A DNA stretch of 64,000 bases from Reticulascus tulasneorum (lineage: Eukaryota > Ascomycota > Sordariomycetes > Glomerellales > Reticulascaceae). The stretch is from positions 1,116,001 through 1,180,000 of the forward strand of contig LSAX01000001.1 of assembly GCA_001557505.1 (NCBI GenBank). Direction: 5' to 3'. Below, piece after piece: positions 63,222 through 64,000 of the stretch. The position numbers were made by a program, and so were the translations under genes. Positions within the stretch are counted from its first letter, which is position 1, and every line of letters begins with the position of its first letter. The notes under the pieces were generated by a model. That model was not told where the DNA came from. It made no database searches and saw only the letters and a program-made list of their open reading frames with translations.

Positions 63222-63916
63222 TTTGTTTGCCTGCAACTGGTTGTATATAGGCAATTGAGCAATGAAGAGATTATTCTGGGAAATAGGAAGGAAGATGTAG
63301 AAAGGTACGGGCCGGGGATGCAGCTAGGTAGGGAGGTAAGGTAGGGCTGGAATAAATCAGGACGGCAGGTTCTGGGCTGGCCCTGGGCTGGGCATAAGCT
63401 CTTTTTTGGTGGCTGACGATAACTACATAAGGCTTAGTGGGGGGGTTTAGAGAAGTGATATCATTTGCAGGATCATGCGATTATTGTCGCGCTTTCGCAG
63501 TTCTCACTGCAGGAGCTGAAAGGTCGCCAGCCAGCCCACACAGACATTGACACGGCCCAACGAATTATCGTTGGTCTCTCGAGTTGTTGCTGAGCACGTG
63601 TTTTTTATTGGGATTCCAGATGGTATCCTCTACATGCTAAGGTAGCCTCGTACCAGCAGGATCTTGAGTCCACTTATCCATCTCGATGAAGTATGTAGTT
63701 ATCACATCCTGTACTCCGTATCTACGCCTCCCTTCTGATGTCCTTCTCACCATGCACCACAGGGAAGGGAGGCCAGCGGAAAAGCTGACTGCGTTTGATG
63801 AGCTCAAGCCAGAAATACCCAACCACTCACACAAGTAAATCAACTCTGCTTCCTGTGTGCGTATAGGTATCAAATGTACTTCTTAAATACACAGATAAAT
63901 ACGAAGGAATGCCTGA
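63222..63916. other. Promoter side of phosphoglucomutase gene
   Basis: About 700 nt upstream of phosphoglucomutase and downstream of the gene entering from the right edge. A G-run lies near 63438. No other gene recognised. Confidence 0.5.
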
Positions 63917-64000
63917 TCATAGCAAATTATCCGCCCAAGCATCTTCCTCGGCCACTTCGCTCATAGGCGTATCCTGGACGCTGGCGGCACCCTTCCTCCA
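63917..64000 (-). CDS. C-terminal end of a gene cut by the window edge
   Basis: The minus strand is open from the window edge to a stop at 63917-63919 and reads RKGAASVQDTPMSEVAEEDAWADNLL, an acidic C-terminus with a natural composition. Only 27 codons are visible, so no family can be given. Confidence 0.45.
   Translation of the reverse strand, partial: WRKGAASVQDTPMSEVAEEDAWADNLL

Overview
The window is nuclear DNA from a filamentous ascomycete (Pezizomycotina), most likely a Sordariomycete. The support is: genes cut by many short introns (about 45-80 nt) with GTAAGT/GTATGT donors and CTAAC-type branch sites; fungal-only families (Zn2Cys6 regulator, HET domain proteins, CON-13-like secreted protein, Atg11); a 103-residue NHP6-type HMG protein; and compact genes separated by 0.3-4 kb without operons. 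Species cannot be named from the sequence. All splice models were built by eye from reading frame, phase and splice consensus.

Layout. 1-2.8 kb: 5' part of a GDSL/SGNH esterase (cut by the window edge) and a secreted gamma-glutamyltransferase. 5.4-7.9 kb: large DUF6536-like membrane protein. 9.0-9.7 kb: broken FG-repeat, nucleoporin-like relic. 9.9-15.1 kb: Zn2Cys6 regulator, NAD(P)-binding oxidoreductase and, divergently, a SRPBCC-fold protein. 16.5-22.3 kb: CON-13-like secreted HEITH protein with a reading-frame break, a small conserved hydrophilic protein, and a DHA2-type MFS transporter with a one-base frameshift and a GC splice donor. 22.5-27.1 kb: roughly 1380-residue fungal protein of unknown function with a duplicated N-terminal module. 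27.7-30 kb: a HET-domain relic and two small secreted proteins. 30.4-32.3 kb: GH20 beta-N-acetylhexosaminidase. 34.0-43.0 kb: two intact HET genes flanking an AAA+ ATPase and a small secreted cysteine protein. 43.4-51.5 kb: stand-alone RNase H, ATG11 and, divergently, a CENP-H-like kinetochore gene. 51.5-55.7 kb: gene-poor stretch ending in a polypyrimidine tract before the NHP6 gene. 58.8-60.6 kb: eight-exon fungal gene of unknown function. 61.2-63.2 kb: phosphoglucomutase. The right edge holds the last codons of another gene.

The window mixes housekeeping genes (ATG11, CENP-H, NHP6, phosphoglucomutase) with accessory genes (HET proteins, secreted proteins, transporter, hydrolases). The most notable observations are the duplicated module in the 22.5-27.1 kb protein, a set of GC-AG introns, several one-base frame breaks that are either decay or assembly indels, an exact 66-bp in-frame duplication in a HET gene, and two gene relics. 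No convincing new multi-gene system was found; the best candidate for unknown biology is the duplicated-module protein and the HET-rich stretch next to it.
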